DNA from: Candidatus Devosia phytovorans
GTDB taxonomy: Bacteria; Pseudomonadota; Alphaproteobacteria; Rhizobiales; Devosiaceae
NCBI GenBank assembly: GCA_029202405.1
Contig: CP119312.1
Location: forward strand, 2,485,001-2,549,000
Length of the DNA: 64,000 nt
Direction: 5' to 3'
Shown: piece by piece, positions 41,610-51,229 of the stretch
How the letters are laid out: each line of letters starts with the position of its first letter
Position numbering within the stretch: position 1 is the first letter of the stretch
Translations under genes and position numbers: made by a program
Notes under the pieces: generated by a model
What the model saw: only the letters and a program-made list of their open reading frames with translations
What the model was told of the DNA's origin: nothing
The model's database searches: none

Positions 41610-43892
41610 TTAAGCAGAAGCCTGGGCCAGCGTCAGCCTTGCGACCGGGACACGATAGGGTGAGCACGAGACATAGTCGACGCCCAGCCCGGCGAAGAAC
41701 TTCAGCGACTCCGGATCACCTGCATGCTCGCCGCAAATACCGATCTTGAGATCGGGATTGGCAGCCCTGCCCCGTTCGATGGCAATGGCGATCATTTCGC
41801 CGACCCCCTTTTCGTCTATGGTGACGAAGGGGTCACGCTCATAGACGCCTTTGCGCTGATAGGTCGCAAGGAAGGTTGGCGCATCGTCGCGCGAAATGCC
41901 GAAAGTGGTCTGGGTCAGGTCATTGGTGCCGAAGGAGAAAAAGTCGACCATATGGGCGATGTCGCCGGCGCGCAGGCAGGCACGCGGTAGCTCGATCATG
42001 GTGCCGAAGGAGAATTTTACGCGCTCGCTGCGCAACAGACCCGAATTGGCGGCGATGGCATTGACCCGGTCACGCACCCAGGCCACTTCGCTGGCGGTCG
42101 AAACGAAGGGCACCATGACTTCGACGGCCACCGGCTCGGTCTGCGTCTCGCTGGCGGCCCGCACGCCGGCCATCAGGGCCTGCATCTGCATCTGCAGCAT
42201 TTCCGGATTGGTGATCGCCAGACGCACGCCGCGATGACCCAGCATGGGATTGATCTCGGCAATGCGTTCGAGATGCAGGCGCAGGGCGCGGACCGCGAGA
42301 CCCAGCGAGGCTGCGGTCTCTTCGATTTCCTCGTCGCTGCGCGGCAGGAACTCATGCAGCGGTGGATCGAACAGGCGCACCGTGACCGGCAGGCCCTGCA
42401 TGGTTGAGAACAGCGCGGAATAGTCGCCGGTCTGGTAATCGACGAGGCCATTGACCGCGCGGCTGCGATCCTCCTCGTCCTCGCTGAGGATGACGCGGCG
42501 CAGCGCGACCATGCGCTCTGGCGAGAAGAACATGTGCTCGGATCGCGCCAGGCCGATGCCCTCGGCGCCAAAGCTGAGCGCCGTCCTTGCCGATTCCACC
42601 GTTTCGACATTGGTGCGGACGGAGATCGTGCGACTGGCATCGGACCAGTCGAGCAGCGTGCCGATGGCACCACCGATATGGGGCTGGGCCAGCGGCAGCG
42701 TGCCGAGATAGACCGTACCGTCACTGCCGTCGATGGTCAGCCGGTCGCCGGTGCGGAATTCGCGATCGCCGATGCGGCAGACCATTTCGACCGCGTCGAC
42801 CGAAAGGTTGCGCACACCCGCCACACAGGGCTTGCCGGTAATACGGGCGATCACGCCGGCATGGCTCGACATGCCGCCGCGAGCGGTCAGGATGCCCGTC
42901 GCCGCCTTCATGCCCTCGATATCGGCGGGGCCGGTCTCGTTGACCACCAGAATGCAATGCTTGCCGCGGGCCCGCATGCGGGCGGCGTCCTCAGCATTGA
43001 AGACCACGATACCACTGGCAGCCCCCGGCGAAACGCCAAGACCCATGGCCAGGGGCGCTGCACCTTCGGTCGATTTCAACCGCGGGTGCAGCAATTGCGC
43101 CATGCGCGTCGGGTCGATGCGGGTCACCGCATTATGCGCCGACCAGACCTTGCGCTTGACACGATCGACTGCCGCTTCGAGATCGGCAGCGGCTGAAACC
43201 TGCGACGGGCGGGCGGAAAGAAACACCACCTGCCCGCGATTGATCGCCACGGTCACGCACATATGCCGGCCGGATTTGGCATCGACCAGGGCCACCAACG
43301 CATCCACCGATTCCGGCAGGTGCGGCAGCGGCATGCCGTCGAGCGGTGCCGGTCCCATGGCGCCCGATGTCGCATTGCGCGTCAGGAATTGCTCCACCTC
43401 GCCGTCCGCCACGGCCTGAACCAGAACGATCTGCTTGCCTCGGTCCTCGTCTTGCCGACCGGTCCAGCCCTGTCCGAAACCATAGCTCTCGAAGGCATTC
43501 TTGATTGCCTTGGCCAGCGGGCGGTTCGGGTCGACCGAGTCTTCGGGATTGGCAGGCGCGGCAATGCCCAGCTTGGCCGGCGCCAGCCCGCCATTGTGGG
43601 TTGCCGCCGAGGTGCGCACGACCAGCGCGGGCGGGCGGCCATTCTTGTCCACAAGCTTGTAAAGACAGGCGATCCAGTGGGTGCGCAGGCGCACATCCTT
43701 GTGCACACGCTCGCTCTGCAGAGCCTCCCAGGCGGCACGCGTCAGCGCGATCGTCGGAATGGTGGGGAAACCGGCTTCGCCGACGCGGAAAATCCAGCGC
43801 GCCTTGCCGCTCAACAGCTTGATCTGGCTCGCCGACAGGTTCGCCTTCCCCATGGCCGGGGCGGTCGCGAACATTTCCTGCGCCAAACTCAC
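41610..43892 (-). CDS. Divergent pyruvate phosphate dikinase / PEP-utilizing enzyme with degenerate N-terminal domain
   Basis: About 760 residues from the GTG at 43892, which has AAGGA seven bases upstream. The swivel and C-terminal PEP domains look intact: phospho-His loop GGMSSHAGVIAR, TNVETVESARTALSFGAEGI, FDPPLHEFLP, NPMLGHRGVRLAITNPE, FSFGTNDLTQTTFGISRDDA and the catalytic Cys in GICGEHAGDPES. The nucleotide-binding half is about 100 residues shorter than in PPDK (about 880 residues) and lacks the usual GGKGANL and SMPGMMDT motifs; the WMLQTR-type end of that domain reads VVFLSARPSQ. So it may not use ATP normally. It is divergent from ispH, 99 bases apart, near glyS. Confidence 0.8.
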   Translation of the reverse strand: MSLAQEMFATAPAMGKANLSASQIKLLSGKARWIFRVGEAGFPTIPTIALTRAAWEALQSERVHKDVRLRTHWIACLYKLVDKNGRPPALVVRTSAATHNGGLAPAKLGIAAPANPEDSVDPNRPLAKAIKNAFESYGFGQGWTGRQDEDRGKQIVLVQAVADGEVEQFLTRNATSGAMGPAPLDGMPLPHLPESVDALVALVDAKSGRHMCVTVAINRGQVVFLSARPSQVSAAADLEAAVDRVKRKVWSAHNAVTRIDPTRMAQLLHPRLKSTEGAAPLAMGLGVSPGAASGIVVFNAEDAARMRARGKHCILVVNETGPADIEGMKAATGILTARGGMSSHAGVIARITGKPCVAGVRNLSVDAVEMVCRIGDREFRTGDRLTIDGSDGTVYLGTLPLAQPHIGGAIGTLLDWSDASRTISVRTNVETVESARTALSFGAEGIGLARSEHMFFSPERMVALRRVILSEDEEDRSRAVNGLVDYQTGDYSALFSTMQGLPVTVRLFDPPLHEFLPRSDEEIEETAASLGLAVRALRLHLERIAEINPMLGHRGVRLAITNPEMLQMQMQALMAGVRAASETQTEPVAVEVMVPFVSTASEVAWVRDRVNAIAANSGLLRSERVKFSFGTMIELPRACLRAGDIAHMVDFFSFGTNDLTQTTFGISRDDAPTFLATYQRKGVYERDPFVTIDEKGVGEMIAIAIERGRAANPDLKIGICGEHAGDPESLKFFAGLGVDYVSCSPYRVPVARLTLAQASA

Positions 43893-43991
43893 CGTTAAGT
43901 CCTTGCCGTAATTGTGATTGCATAATGCCTGCGCGGCATGATCGCTGCAACAAGACTTGACTTGCCGCAATGTGGAAAGCATCTGACTGAT

Positions 43992-44963
43992 ATGGAAAAG
44001 CGGCCACAACTAGACATTCTGCTCTGCGCCCCCCGCGGTTTTTGCGCGGGCGTTGATCGTGCCATCCAGATCGTGGAGCTGGCGTTGCAAAAATATGGCG
44101 CGCCGGTCTATGTGCGCCACGCCATCGTGCATAACAAATATGTCGTCGATGGCCTGCGCGACAAGGGCGCGATCTTTGTCGAAGAGCTGAGCGAGATCCC
44201 CGAGACCGACGCGCCCGTCGTCTTCTCGGCCCATGGCGTGCCCAAGTCGGTGCCTGCCGATGCCAAAAGCCGCAACATGTTCTTCCTCGATGCCACCTGC
44301 CCGCTGGTCTCCAAGGTTCATGTCGAAGCGCAGCGCCATCATGCCGAGGGCCACGAGATCGTCCTCATCGGCCACAAGGGGCATCCGGAGGTCGTCGGCA
44401 CTATGGGGCAGTTGCCGCCGGGCTCGATCAGTCTGATCGAAACCGTTGCCGACGCCATGGTGTTCGAGCCCAAGGATGCCCAGACGCTGGCTTTCGTGAC
44501 GCAGACCACGCTGTCGGTCGATGACACCAAAGAGATCGTTGCAGCGCTGAAGTCGCGCTTTCCGGCGATCAACGGGCCACACAAGGAAGACATCTGCTAC
44601 GCCACCACCAATCGCCAGGAGGCCATCAAGGCCGTGGCGCCGGAAGTGGATGCGATGATCGTGGTGGGTTCACCCAATTCCTCCAATTCGCTGCGACTCG
44701 TCGAAGTCGCCGAACGCTCGGGTTGCAAGGTCGCCATGCTGGTCGACCGCGCCTCCGAGATCGACTGGGCCCGCTTTGAAGGCATCAAGTCGCTCGGCGT
44801 TTCGGCCGGTGCCTCTGCCCCGGAAAAGCTTGTCGACGAGGTGATTGAAGCCTTTGCCCAGCGCTATGACATCAAGGTCGAAGCGCGCGTCACCGCCAGG
44901 GAAAACATCGCCTTCAACATCCCGCGCGAGCTGCGCACCATGGAAGTTGCGGTCGGCAAGTGA
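43992..44963 (+). CDS. ispH: 4-hydroxy-3-methylbut-2-enyl diphosphate reductase
   Basis: A 323-residue Fe-S enzyme, last step of the MEP isoprenoid route. Cluster Cys are in APRGFCAGVDRAIQIVE (Cys18), FLDATCPLVSKVH and a third near residue 200 (DICYATTNRQ). The substrate motif VVGSPNSSNSLRLVEVA is present. Start ATG 43992 (MEKRPQLDILLCAP). Followed 67 bases later by rnhA; many relatives have thrB between the two. Confidence 0.96.
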   Translation: MEKRPQLDILLCAPRGFCAGVDRAIQIVELALQKYGAPVYVRHAIVHNKYVVDGLRDKGAIFVEELSEIPETDAPVVFSAHGVPKSVPADAKSRNMFFLDATCPLVSKVHVEAQRHHAEGHEIVLIGHKGHPEVVGTMGQLPPGSISLIETVADAMVFEPKDAQTLAFVTQTTLSVDDTKEIVAALKSRFPAINGPHKEDICYATTNRQEAIKAVAPEVDAMIVVGSPNSSNSLRLVEVAERSGCKVAMLVDRASEIDWARFEGIKSLGVSAGASAPEKLVDEVIEAFAQRYDIKVEARVTARENIAFNIPRELRTMEVAVGK

Positions 44964-45030
44964 GCGACTTATCCCCCTCGGCCGCCGGCGGCATTAGTAT
45001 GTCTGCGTCAACGCTGGGCCGGAGCATTCC

Positions 45031-45477
45031 ATGAGCGACAAAGTCATCATCCATACCGACGGCGCCTGTTCGGGCAATCCCGGGCCGGGTGGCTGGGGCG
45101 CCATCCTGCAATTTGGGCCCCATACCAAGGAGCTCAAGGGCGGCGAGGCGCTGACCACCAACAACCGCATGGAGCTGACGGCCTCCATCGAGGCGCTCAA
45201 TGCGCTCACCCGCCCCTGCGAGATCGAGCTTCACACTGACAGTCAATATGTGAAAAACGGCGTGCAGAGCTGGATGCACGGCTGGAAGCGCAATGGCTGG
45301 AAGACCGCCGACAAGAAGCCGGTCAAGAATGTCGAGCTGTGGCAGGCGTTGGACGAAGCCGAGAAGCGCCACAATGTGGAATGGCACTGGGTCAAAGGCC
45401 ATGCCGGGCACGACCTCAACGAGCGCGCTGATGAGCTGGCCCGCGAGGGCATGGCGCCGTTCAAGGGCAAGCGTTAA
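45031..45477 (+). CDS. rnhA: Ribonuclease HI
   Basis: A 148-residue enzyme that cuts RNA in RNA-DNA hybrids. The four acidic residues are visible: Asp in IHTDGACSGNPGPGGWG, Glu in NNRMELTASIEAL, Asp in ELHTDSQYVKNGV and Asp in HDLNERADELAREG. The basic handle SWMHGWKRNGWKTADKKPVK is present. Its end overlaps the convergent DUF808 gene by four bases. Confidence 0.97.
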   Translation: MSDKVIIHTDGACSGNPGPGGWGAILQFGPHTKELKGGEALTTNNRMELTASIEALNALTRPCEIELHTDSQYVKNGVQSWMHGWKRNGWKTADKKPVKNVELWQALDEAEKRHNVEWHWVKGHAGHDLNERADELAREGMAPFKGKR

Positions 45478-46454
45478 GCCCGTTTGGGCAGCAAGCCTTT
45501 CGCGGCCTTGAGAGCCGGCGCCAAAACGTAGCCGACCACGGGGATCATCACCGCGCCCAAGGCGATGCCGAAGACGAAGTCGACGCCGGCCGTGGCCAGC
45601 CAGCCAGTGAAGCCGGCAATGGCCGGTGCGGCGGCCTCTGCCCAGTGGGCGGCGCCTTCAACGACATGCTCGGGCCAGGCTAAGCCGAATTCGTAGAGCC
45701 CATGCACGATGATGCTGCCGCCAACCCAGGTCATCGCTGCCGTGCCGACGACGCTCAATATCTGCATGAAGACGGGCATGAAGCCCACAAGGCCACGGCC
45801 AAAGGCGCGACCGGCGCCGGTGCGGGCATTGCGCGCCATGAAGACACCGAAATCATCGCCCTTCACGATCAGCGCCACCGCGCCGTAGACGGCAACGGTA
45901 ATGCCGACGCCAGCGACCGCAAGAATAGCTGCCCGGGTCCAGAAATTCTCGACGTCGATGGCCGAGAGGATGATCGTCATGATCTCGGCGGAGAGAATGA
46001 AGTCGGTCTGGATGGCGCCGGCCACCTTCTGGTCTTCGAGATTTTGCGGCGCGACGGAGACCGATTCGAGTCCGGCTTCATGCGCCTCGGCATCATGGGG
46101 CCGGAGGGCATGAAATATCTTCTCGGCGCCTTCATAGCAGAGATAGGCGCCACCGATCATCAGCAGTGGCGTGATCAGCCAGGGTGCAAAGAGGCTCAGC
46201 AGCAGTGCGGCCGGCAGAAGAAACAGCAGCTTGTTCTTGATCGAGCCCCAGGCGATCTTGCCAACGATGGGCAATTCGCGTTCGGCGGTGAAGCCGGTCA
46301 CATAGTTCGGGGTGACCGCAGCGTCGTCGATCACTGCACCCGCAGCTTTCACACCGGCCTTGGCCGCCTGACCCGCGACGTCGTCGAGCGAGGCAGCAGC
46401 AACCTTGACCAGCCCGGCGACATCGTCGAGCAGGGCGAGAAGACCAACACTCAT
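45474..46454 (-). CDS. DUF808 (YedI-like) inner-membrane protein
   Basis: A 326-residue multi-pass membrane protein. The start MSVGLLALLDDVAGLVKVAA and PNYVTGFTAERELPIVGKIA are the family pattern; ILSAEIMTIILSAIDVENFW marks the middle and about six membrane helices follow. E. coli YedI belongs here; its function is unknown. It is 17 bases downstream of glyS. Confidence 0.88.
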   Translation of the reverse strand: MSVGLLALLDDVAGLVKVAAASLDDVAGQAAKAGVKAAGAVIDDAAVTPNYVTGFTAERELPIVGKIAWGSIKNKLLFLLPAALLLSLFAPWLITPLLMIGGAYLCYEGAEKIFHALRPHDAEAHEAGLESVSVAPQNLEDQKVAGAIQTDFILSAEIMTIILSAIDVENFWTRAAILAVAGVGITVAVYGAVALIVKGDDFGVFMARNARTGAGRAFGRGLVGFMPVFMQILSVVGTAAMTWVGGSIIVHGLYEFGLAWPEHVVEGAAHWAEAAAPAIAGFTGWLATAGVDFVFGIALGAVMIPVVGYVLAPALKAAKGLLPKRA

Positions 46455-46471
46455 CGCCCCGCCTCCCCTTC

Positions 46472-48496
46472 TTAGCCCGCGACCTTAGAGAAATCGGCCA
46501 CCAGATGCATGGTGTCGCGCAGACGAGCCAGCAGGTTCAGGCGATTAGCGCGGACCGCCGGATCGCTGTCATTCACAAGCACTGCAGTGAAAAACGCATC
46601 GACCGGGGCACGTAGGGTCGCGAGCTCGGCCATGGCGCCCTTGTAGTCGTCCTTGGCCACATGGTTGGACACTGCGTCATGAACGGCGTCGACGGCGAAA
46701 GCGAGCGCGGTCTCTTCGGGCAGGCGGAGCGAAGCCTGATCGACAGTACCGGCATAGGCCTTGCCGTCCTTCTTCTCCTCGGCCGCCAGGATATTTGCAC
46801 CGCGCTTGTAACCAGCGAGCAGGTTCTGCCCATCGGTCGATGACAGCAGCGCTGACAGCGCTTCGGCGCGTTGGGTGATCTGCACAATGTCATTGCTGTC
46901 TGCCGAAATGACCGCATCGACCAGATCGTGACGGGCGCCGGCGTCGCGCAGCGACACCTTCAGGCGATCATGGAAGAAGGCCAGAAGATCGGCTTCGACC
47001 TTGAGCGGGAAGCGCAGGTTGTTTTCCGAAATGATGCGGATCACGCCAAGGGCCGCGCGGCGCAGCGCAAACGGGTCGCGAGAGCCGGTCGGCTTTTCGT
47101 CGATCGCCCAGAAGCCGGTCAGCAGGTCCAGCTTGTCGGCCAGGGCTACTGCAATCGACACCGGTTCGGTCGGCACCTTGTCGGTGGGGCCGAGCGGCTT
47201 GTAGTGCATTTCGACGGCCGTCGCGATGTCGGCCGGCTCGCCCTGCGCCACGGCATAGTAGCGGCCCATGAGGCCCTGCAGTTCGGGGAATTCACCCACC
47301 ATCTGCGTGGTGAGATCCGCCTTGGCCAGCATGGCGGCGCGCTTGGCCCGTTCGGGATCGGCGCCGACCAGCGGGGCAATCTCGCCGGCAAGCTTGACCA
47401 GCCGCTCGATGCGCGCGAACTGACTGCCGAGCTTGGCGTGGAACACGGTCTCTTCCAGCTTGGGCAGGCCATGCTCCATCGGCAGTGCGAGGTCGGTGTT
47501 GTAGAAGAACATGGCGTCGCTGAGACGCGCGCGAATGACACGCTCGTTGCCGGCGGTGATCACCGTGCCGCCATCGCTGGCAATGGTGTTGGACGTGATG
47601 ATGAAGTTCGGCGCCAGCTTGCCGCTGGCATCGCGCAGGCAGAAGCACTTCTGGTTGGCGCGGATGGTGGCGATGATGACTTCCTCGGGCAGCTCGAGGA
47701 AGGCCGGGTCGAACGAGCCCATCATCACGACGGGCCATTCGACAAGACCGGCCACTTCTTCGAGCAGACCTTCATCGCTGATGACGGTCAGGCCCTGCGC
47801 AAATGCCAGCTGGTCGGCATCGGTGCGAATAATGTCCTTGCGACGATCGATATCGAGCACGACCTTGGCGCGTTCCAGCGCTTCGACATAGTCGTCGAAG
47901 CGGCGCACCTTGATGGCGTCGGGGGCAAGGAAGCGATGGCCGAATGTGGTCTGGCCGGCTTCGACAACGCCCGACGTGAAGGGGATAACCACCGGGTCTT
48001 CGTTTTCAGAACCGAAGGTCGCGGTGATGGCACGCAGCGGGCGCACCCAGTTGAAGCTTCCGGTGCCCCAACGCATGGATTTGGCCCAGGCGAAATCGGT
48101 CAGAATTTTCGGCAGGATGGCCGACAGCAGCGACACGGCGTCGGCGCCGGGCTTGTCAATCTGGGCGACGTAGAAATCACCCTTCTTGGGATCACTCTCG
48201 ACCTTGGCCTGATCGAGTGAGGTCAGTCCCGCCGAACGCAGGAAGCCGTCGATGGCGGGCTGCGGCGCGCCGACCTTGGGGCCCTTCTTTTCTTCGCGCG
48301 TGTCGGGCGAACGGGCCGGGAGGCCGGTCACGGTCAGCGCCAGGCGGCGCGGCGTCACGAATGCCTTGGCGCCCTCATAGACCAGACCCGCATCGACCAA
48401 TGCATTGGTGACGGCTTTCTTGAGGTCGTCGGCGGCGCGGCGCTGGAAGCGGGCCGGGATTTCCTCGGAAAAGAGTTCGAGCAGCAATTCGGGCAT
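46472..48496 (-). CDS. glyS: Glycyl-tRNA synthetase beta subunit
   Basis: A 674-residue subunit of the tetrameric synthetase. N-terminus MPELLLELFSEEIPARFQRR and the motifs LVEWPVVMMGSFDPAFLELP, ATIRANQKCFCLRD and GFWAIDEKPTGSRDPFALRR are family hallmarks; the anticodon-binding part is at the C-terminus (about residues 570-674). It works with glyQ at 51969-52892, about 3.5 kb away on the same strand; the intervening genes are DUF2207, lemA and an opposite-strand membrane protein. Confidence 0.97.
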   Translation of the reverse strand: MPELLLELFSEEIPARFQRRAADDLKKAVTNALVDAGLVYEGAKAFVTPRRLALTVTGLPARSPDTREEKKGPKVGAPQPAIDGFLRSAGLTSLDQAKVESDPKKGDFYVAQIDKPGADAVSLLSAILPKILTDFAWAKSMRWGTGSFNWVRPLRAITATFGSENEDPVVIPFTSGVVEAGQTTFGHRFLAPDAIKVRRFDDYVEALERAKVVLDIDRRKDIIRTDADQLAFAQGLTVISDEGLLEEVAGLVEWPVVMMGSFDPAFLELPEEVIIATIRANQKCFCLRDASGKLAPNFIITSNTIASDGGTVITAGNERVIRARLSDAMFFYNTDLALPMEHGLPKLEETVFHAKLGSQFARIERLVKLAGEIAPLVGADPERAKRAAMLAKADLTTQMVGEFPELQGLMGRYYAVAQGEPADIATAVEMHYKPLGPTDKVPTEPVSIAVALADKLDLLTGFWAIDEKPTGSRDPFALRRAALGVIRIISENNLRFPLKVEADLLAFFHDRLKVSLRDAGARHDLVDAVISADSNDIVQITQRAEALSALLSSTDGQNLLAGYKRGANILAAEEKKDGKAYAGTVDQASLRLPEETALAFAVDAVHDAVSNHVAKDDYKGAMAELATLRAPVDAFFTAVLVNDSDPAVRANRLNLLARLRDTMHLVADFSKVAG

Positions 48497-48561
48497 GGCG
48501 GATACCGGTAAGAGATAGGCGCGGTTTGCTTAACTTGGGCAGGCGGCGATGTCTATTGCGA

Positions 48562-50484
48562 TTACCAGCCGCCACCGCCACCCCCTCCGCCACCACCGCC
48601 CGAAAAACCGCCCCCACCGCCGCTCGAGCTGAAGCCCGAGGAACTGGCCTGGACCGGCTGCGCCGCGACCATGGCCGCCGTCATGCTGGCCGCTGCGGCG
48701 CTCACCGCATTGGTCATGGACGAGGCCGAGCGGGTCGCCGAGCCGGGAGAGCCGCTGCCACGATACCAATAGGGTTGGTAGCTACCCGAAACGCCCTCCA
48801 CCGCATGACGCGACAGTTCCGCTTCGAAGTGCTCGCTCCAGGGCTTTTCCACGCCCAGGGCAATGGCATAGGGCAGCATGCGCTCGAAGCGGGACACCGT
48901 CATCGGCGGCACGCCCGCCATGTTCATCCGCTCCTTTTCGGCCGTCTCGATATACATTTTCAGCCCGTCGATCTGGTCCATCACCTTGCGCCCCTGCAGG
49001 GTTGGCGCCCGCATCAGCGCGGCAAAGACGATCGTCACGAGGATGATGGAAATGGCCGCGATGGCGCCGGTGTTGATCTCGACGCTGCTGAAGGTATCGA
49101 GCAGTGCGGAGCCCATGTTGAACAGGAAAACGCCGGCCCAGAAGATCAGGAAGAAATTGGAAAACTTGATGCCCTTGCGGAAACTGCTGATGGCGGCGAT
49201 GGCAACGCCGCCGACGATGCCGATCACCACGGCACCGATCAGCCATTCTGGGGTCAGCACGTCGAGCGCCACCATGCCCGCGAGCAGCAAAATGCCTAGG
49301 GCAACCCCCAGCAAGGAGAAGCCGACGTTGTTCCTGAACCAGAGCGTGCGGTTCTCGCTCTGGATGGCGCGGGTAAACTCGCCGCGCTTCCTGGCGATCT
49401 GCGGGCCGGAGGTCTTGTCGATGGTCAGCTTGCCCTGGGTCGAGAGATAGTCGAACAGCAATTTTTCGCCCGACGCCAATGCGTCTTCCGGCTGTTTGCC
49501 GGTCGCCTCGATTTTGAGCTTGTCGTCGGCATTGTCGATGACGACGAGCCCTTTGACGCCCAGATCGAAAATCGCCGCGGTCAGCGCAGTCCAGCCGGAA
49601 TTGTCAAAACCCCACTTGTGCACATAGTTCACCAGCGGCGACGAAAAGTCCTTGGGCGGATGAAACAATGGAATGATCGTGCCCCGGGCCGGGTCGCGTC
49701 CGACGCGCAACCAGGCCAGGGCATTGTAGGCAATGGCGATCAGCGCGGCGATCAGCGGCAGGATAACCTCGCTGAGATCGCCCAACCGCTGCTGCAGCGC
49801 GGCAAGACCGGTCGGAAAGGCAATGACGCCCTTGTTGAACGCCACCGCAATGGTCATCCCCTCTCCCGCCCCCAGCGCCCGGCTGGCGCGAAAGCTGGCG
49901 CGCGTATCCGAAATCCGCTTGATGGCGACGGCCTGCTCGGTCGAGCCGACTTCGCCCGTATAGCCGGCGAGGTTGGAAATCACCGCGCCATCAGGCAGGG
50001 TCACATTGGCAGAGGCTTGCAGGATCGGGAAAATCCAGTAATTGCCGGTGGCATTCCAGTAGAGCTCGTCGTGATCCTCAAAGCTTCGCGCCATGCGCGT
50101 CAGCGTGTAACGAATGACGAAGCGATGGCTGCCGCGACTGATGAATTCATCGGGATTGCCGATCCAGATGCGCTGGAAATTGCCCATGCGCTCGACACGG
50201 AATATCTCGTCACGACCGTCGCGTTGTACCGACTGGACATCCAGCTCCGGCCGAACCTTGCCGCCGTCGCTGCCCTGCATGACCACCGGAATGTCGCGAT
50301 AGATGCCGCGACGGATTTCCACGCCCTCGGCATTGACCTCCAGCGTCTCGGTGACCGTCACCGTCCCGTCGGTCGCGAGCACGACATCGGAGTTGAACTG
50401 GCGGATTTCCTCGCGCGCCAGCGCCGGCAGGGCCAGCAGGAGGCCCAGCAGCAGGACAGCAAGCGAACGCAGCACAAGACGCAT
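48562..50484 (-). CDS. DUF2207 membrane protein with Gly-rich C-terminus
   Basis: A 640-residue protein. Signal/anchor at the start (LRSLAVLLLGLLLALPALA), a beta-rich extracytoplasmic domain (about residues 20-215) with ATDGTVTVTETLEVNAEGVE, then membrane helices near residues 230-255 and several at about 395-490. The end is SSGFSSSGGGGGFSGGGG and more Gly, as in TPM/DUF2207 proteins. It is two bases behind lemA; the lemA-DUF2207 pair is a common bacterial unit whose function is unknown, possibly in envelope stress. Confidence 0.85.
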   Translation of the reverse strand: MRLVLRSLAVLLLGLLLALPALAREEIRQFNSDVVLATDGTVTVTETLEVNAEGVEIRRGIYRDIPVVMQGSDGGKVRPELDVQSVQRDGRDEIFRVERMGNFQRIWIGNPDEFISRGSHRFVIRYTLTRMARSFEDHDELYWNATGNYWIFPILQASANVTLPDGAVISNLAGYTGEVGSTEQAVAIKRISDTRASFRASRALGAGEGMTIAVAFNKGVIAFPTGLAALQQRLGDLSEVILPLIAALIAIAYNALAWLRVGRDPARGTIIPLFHPPKDFSSPLVNYVHKWGFDNSGWTALTAAIFDLGVKGLVVIDNADDKLKIEATGKQPEDALASGEKLLFDYLSTQGKLTIDKTSGPQIARKRGEFTRAIQSENRTLWFRNNVGFSLLGVALGILLLAGMVALDVLTPEWLIGAVVIGIVGGVAIAAISSFRKGIKFSNFFLIFWAGVFLFNMGSALLDTFSSVEINTGAIAAISIILVTIVFAALMRAPTLQGRKVMDQIDGLKMYIETAEKERMNMAGVPPMTVSRFERMLPYAIALGVEKPWSEHFEAELSRHAVEGVSGSYQPYWYRGSGSPGSATRSASSMTNAVSAAAASMTAAMVAAQPVQASSSGFSSSGGGGGFSGGGGGGGGGGGW

Positions 50485-50486
50485 GG

Positions 50487-51044
50487 TCAGTTGAACTTGA
50501 CCTGGGGCACCGCGCGGTCGCTTTCGTTTTCCAGCTCGAAATACTGCGCTGTCTTGAAGCCAAAGGGACCGGCGATGAAGTTGGACGGGACCGATTCCAC
50601 CATGACATTCATGTTGCGCACCGCGCCGTTGTAATAGCGGCGTGCCATCTGGATTTCCTCTTCGACTCCCTGCAGCGCCGTCTGGAATTCGAGGAAGGTC
50701 GTATTGGCCTTGAGATCGGGATAGGCCTCTGCCGTGGCGATCAGCCGGCCCAGGGCCGACGAGAGCCGGCCTTCGGCCGCCGCGCGCTGCTCGGGGGTGC
50801 CACTGGCGACGCTGGTGGCCGCAGCGCGGGCATTGGTGACGGCCTCAAGCGTTTCGCGCTCATGGCTCATATAGCCCTTCACGGTTTCCATCAGGTTGGG
50901 GATGAGATCGGTGCGGCGCTTGAGCTGCACATCGATGCCCGACCAGCCCTCCTCCACTAGTTGCCGGTTCTTGACCAGGCCATTGTACATGACCACGGCC
51001 ACGCCGATGACGGCACCGAGCACCAGAATGACAATCCAACCCAT
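50487..51044 (-). CDS. LemA family protein
   Basis: A 185-residue protein with one N-terminal membrane helix (MGWIVILVLGAVIGVAVVMY) and the LemA domain: YNGLVKNRQLVEEGWSGIDV, LKRRTDLIPNLMETVKGYM and YPDLKANTTFLEFQTALQGV, ARRYYNGAVRNMNV. Start ATG 51044 with a GGGAGAG site. Co-transcribed with the DUF2207 gene downstream. Function is not established for the family. Confidence 0.92.
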   Translation of the reverse strand: MGWIVILVLGAVIGVAVVMYNGLVKNRQLVEEGWSGIDVQLKRRTDLIPNLMETVKGYMSHERETLEAVTNARAAATSVASGTPEQRAAAEGRLSSALGRLIATAEAYPDLKANTTFLEFQTALQGVEEEIQMARRYYNGAVRNMNVMVESVPSNFIAGPFGFKTAQYFELENESDRAVPQVKFN

Positions 51045-51229
51045 GACGTCTCTCCCGCAACATTTGGCGCGGAGAGTGGCACTCGCCCACCAGACTGGCA
51101 ATGGCGGCCATTTCACTTGCCACGAGATTGTCAGGCCCGGGCTTTATGCCTATGCATGTCTCTGCGGATTGGCTGAAGGGGGCCGGCTGATCCAGAGCGT
51201 CGACACGCGCCCTTGGGACGACAGCATCC

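Noticed and set aside
46871..48220. Open frame of 449 codons on the plus strand
   Set aside because: Antisense to glyS.
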